Positions 63,591 through 64,000 of a stretch of DNA of 64,000 nucleotides are shown in pieces (position 1 is the first letter of the stretch; the number at the start of each line of letters is the position of its first letter). The position numbers and the translations under genes were made by a program. The notes under the pieces were generated by a model. The model had not been told where the DNA came from, searched no databases, and was given only the letters and a program-made list of their open reading frames with translations. The DNA comes from Heligmosomoides polygyrus polygyrus (Eukaryota > Nematoda > Chromadorea > Rhabditida > Heligmosomidae): positions 92,700,728 through 92,764,727 of the forward strand of contig OX377204.1 of NCBI GenBank assembly GCA_947396885.1. Reading direction: 5' to 3'.

Positions 63591-64000
63591 GTACCAATTT
63601 TTAGATTGCTCTAGAATTTAGCAAAAACAACTACGAAAAGGCAGCTAGCAAAACTAAAAATTAAAAATCATTTCACCACTGGTCAATGCGGCGAAAACTG
63701 CAGCTGCGCATGTAGTACTCTAACGTACATGATGGGTTATACGATGGGATTGCACCTTGTGTACTGAGTGCATTTTGAAATACTTGTCCAGGAATATTCT
63801 CTTAGCATAAGGATGAAAAACCTTTGTTAGCCGAAACTGTATGATCATAGAAGAGATTGTTCAGCTGTTAACCAAGGTTGTCATCAACTTTATTACGGTT
63901 GACATTATCACACATTACTACCGGCTTCCTACCCACATTTTTCCTGCCTTTGTTCGATTTTAGAAACACTAAAATATGGCACTAGTGTACCACTATATAA
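63591..64000. other. No recognised gene
   Basis: Nothing supported up to the window end. Confidence 0.4.

Overview
The window is eukaryotic nuclear DNA, almost certainly from a parasitic roundworm (strongylid or hookworm type). The evidence is a minus-strand nematode cuticle-collagen gene with short GT-AG introns and TTTCAG-type acceptors, several mariner and RTE-type transposons of the kinds common in hookworm genomes, and many dispersed tRNA-derived SINEs. The genus is an inference. There is no bacterial gene structure, operon, rRNA, CRISPR array or convincing functional tRNA gene.

Only two host genes can be supported. One is a tiny secreted-peptide gene on the minus strand at 23986-24244. 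It has a TATA box, a signal peptide, one intron, a processed peptide ending in Arg-Pro-Gly-Arg (an amidation signal) and an AATAAA, and it looks like a neuropeptide precursor. The other is the 5' part of a cuticle collagen on the minus strand (seven exons, 44998 down to 39222). Its sixth intron is about 4.5 kb and is filled with repeats; its 3' end was not found.

The rest is a mosaic of mobile elements, many with ends defined by target-site duplications (TSDs). 1-5.5 kb: 5'-truncated RTE insertion, a long repeat (family A), a SINE, a decayed mariner and a second transposase relic. 7-20 kb: SINE fragments, two TIR elements (12.7-15.0 kb) and an RTE tail inserted in an older LINE. 20.8-23.2 kb: second family A copy carrying a TAA-flanked MITE, then a mariner relic. 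27.3-28.8 kb: a foldback-like element with 21-bp subrepeats and an 8-bp TSD. 30.1-31.1 kb: a kilobase-scale palindrome. 31.2-37.1 kb: SINEs, two TIR elements with 3-bp TSDs and a nearly intact mariner. 45-48.5 kb: hairpin and nested MITEs, an ISXO2/Merlin-like relic and RT fragments. 50.5-51.3 kb: a truncated LINE with an open 284-codon frame. 54-61 kb: an AT-rich TIR family and a hAT-like element carrying nested insertions. 61.2-64 kb: no recognised gene.

Two themes recur. Several short-palindrome families are flanked by C-A/T-G trinucleotides, and one insertion is proven by an unoccupied paralogous site in the window. tRNA-like modules also occur in at least four otherwise unrelated repeat families, sometimes as head-to-head inverted pairs.
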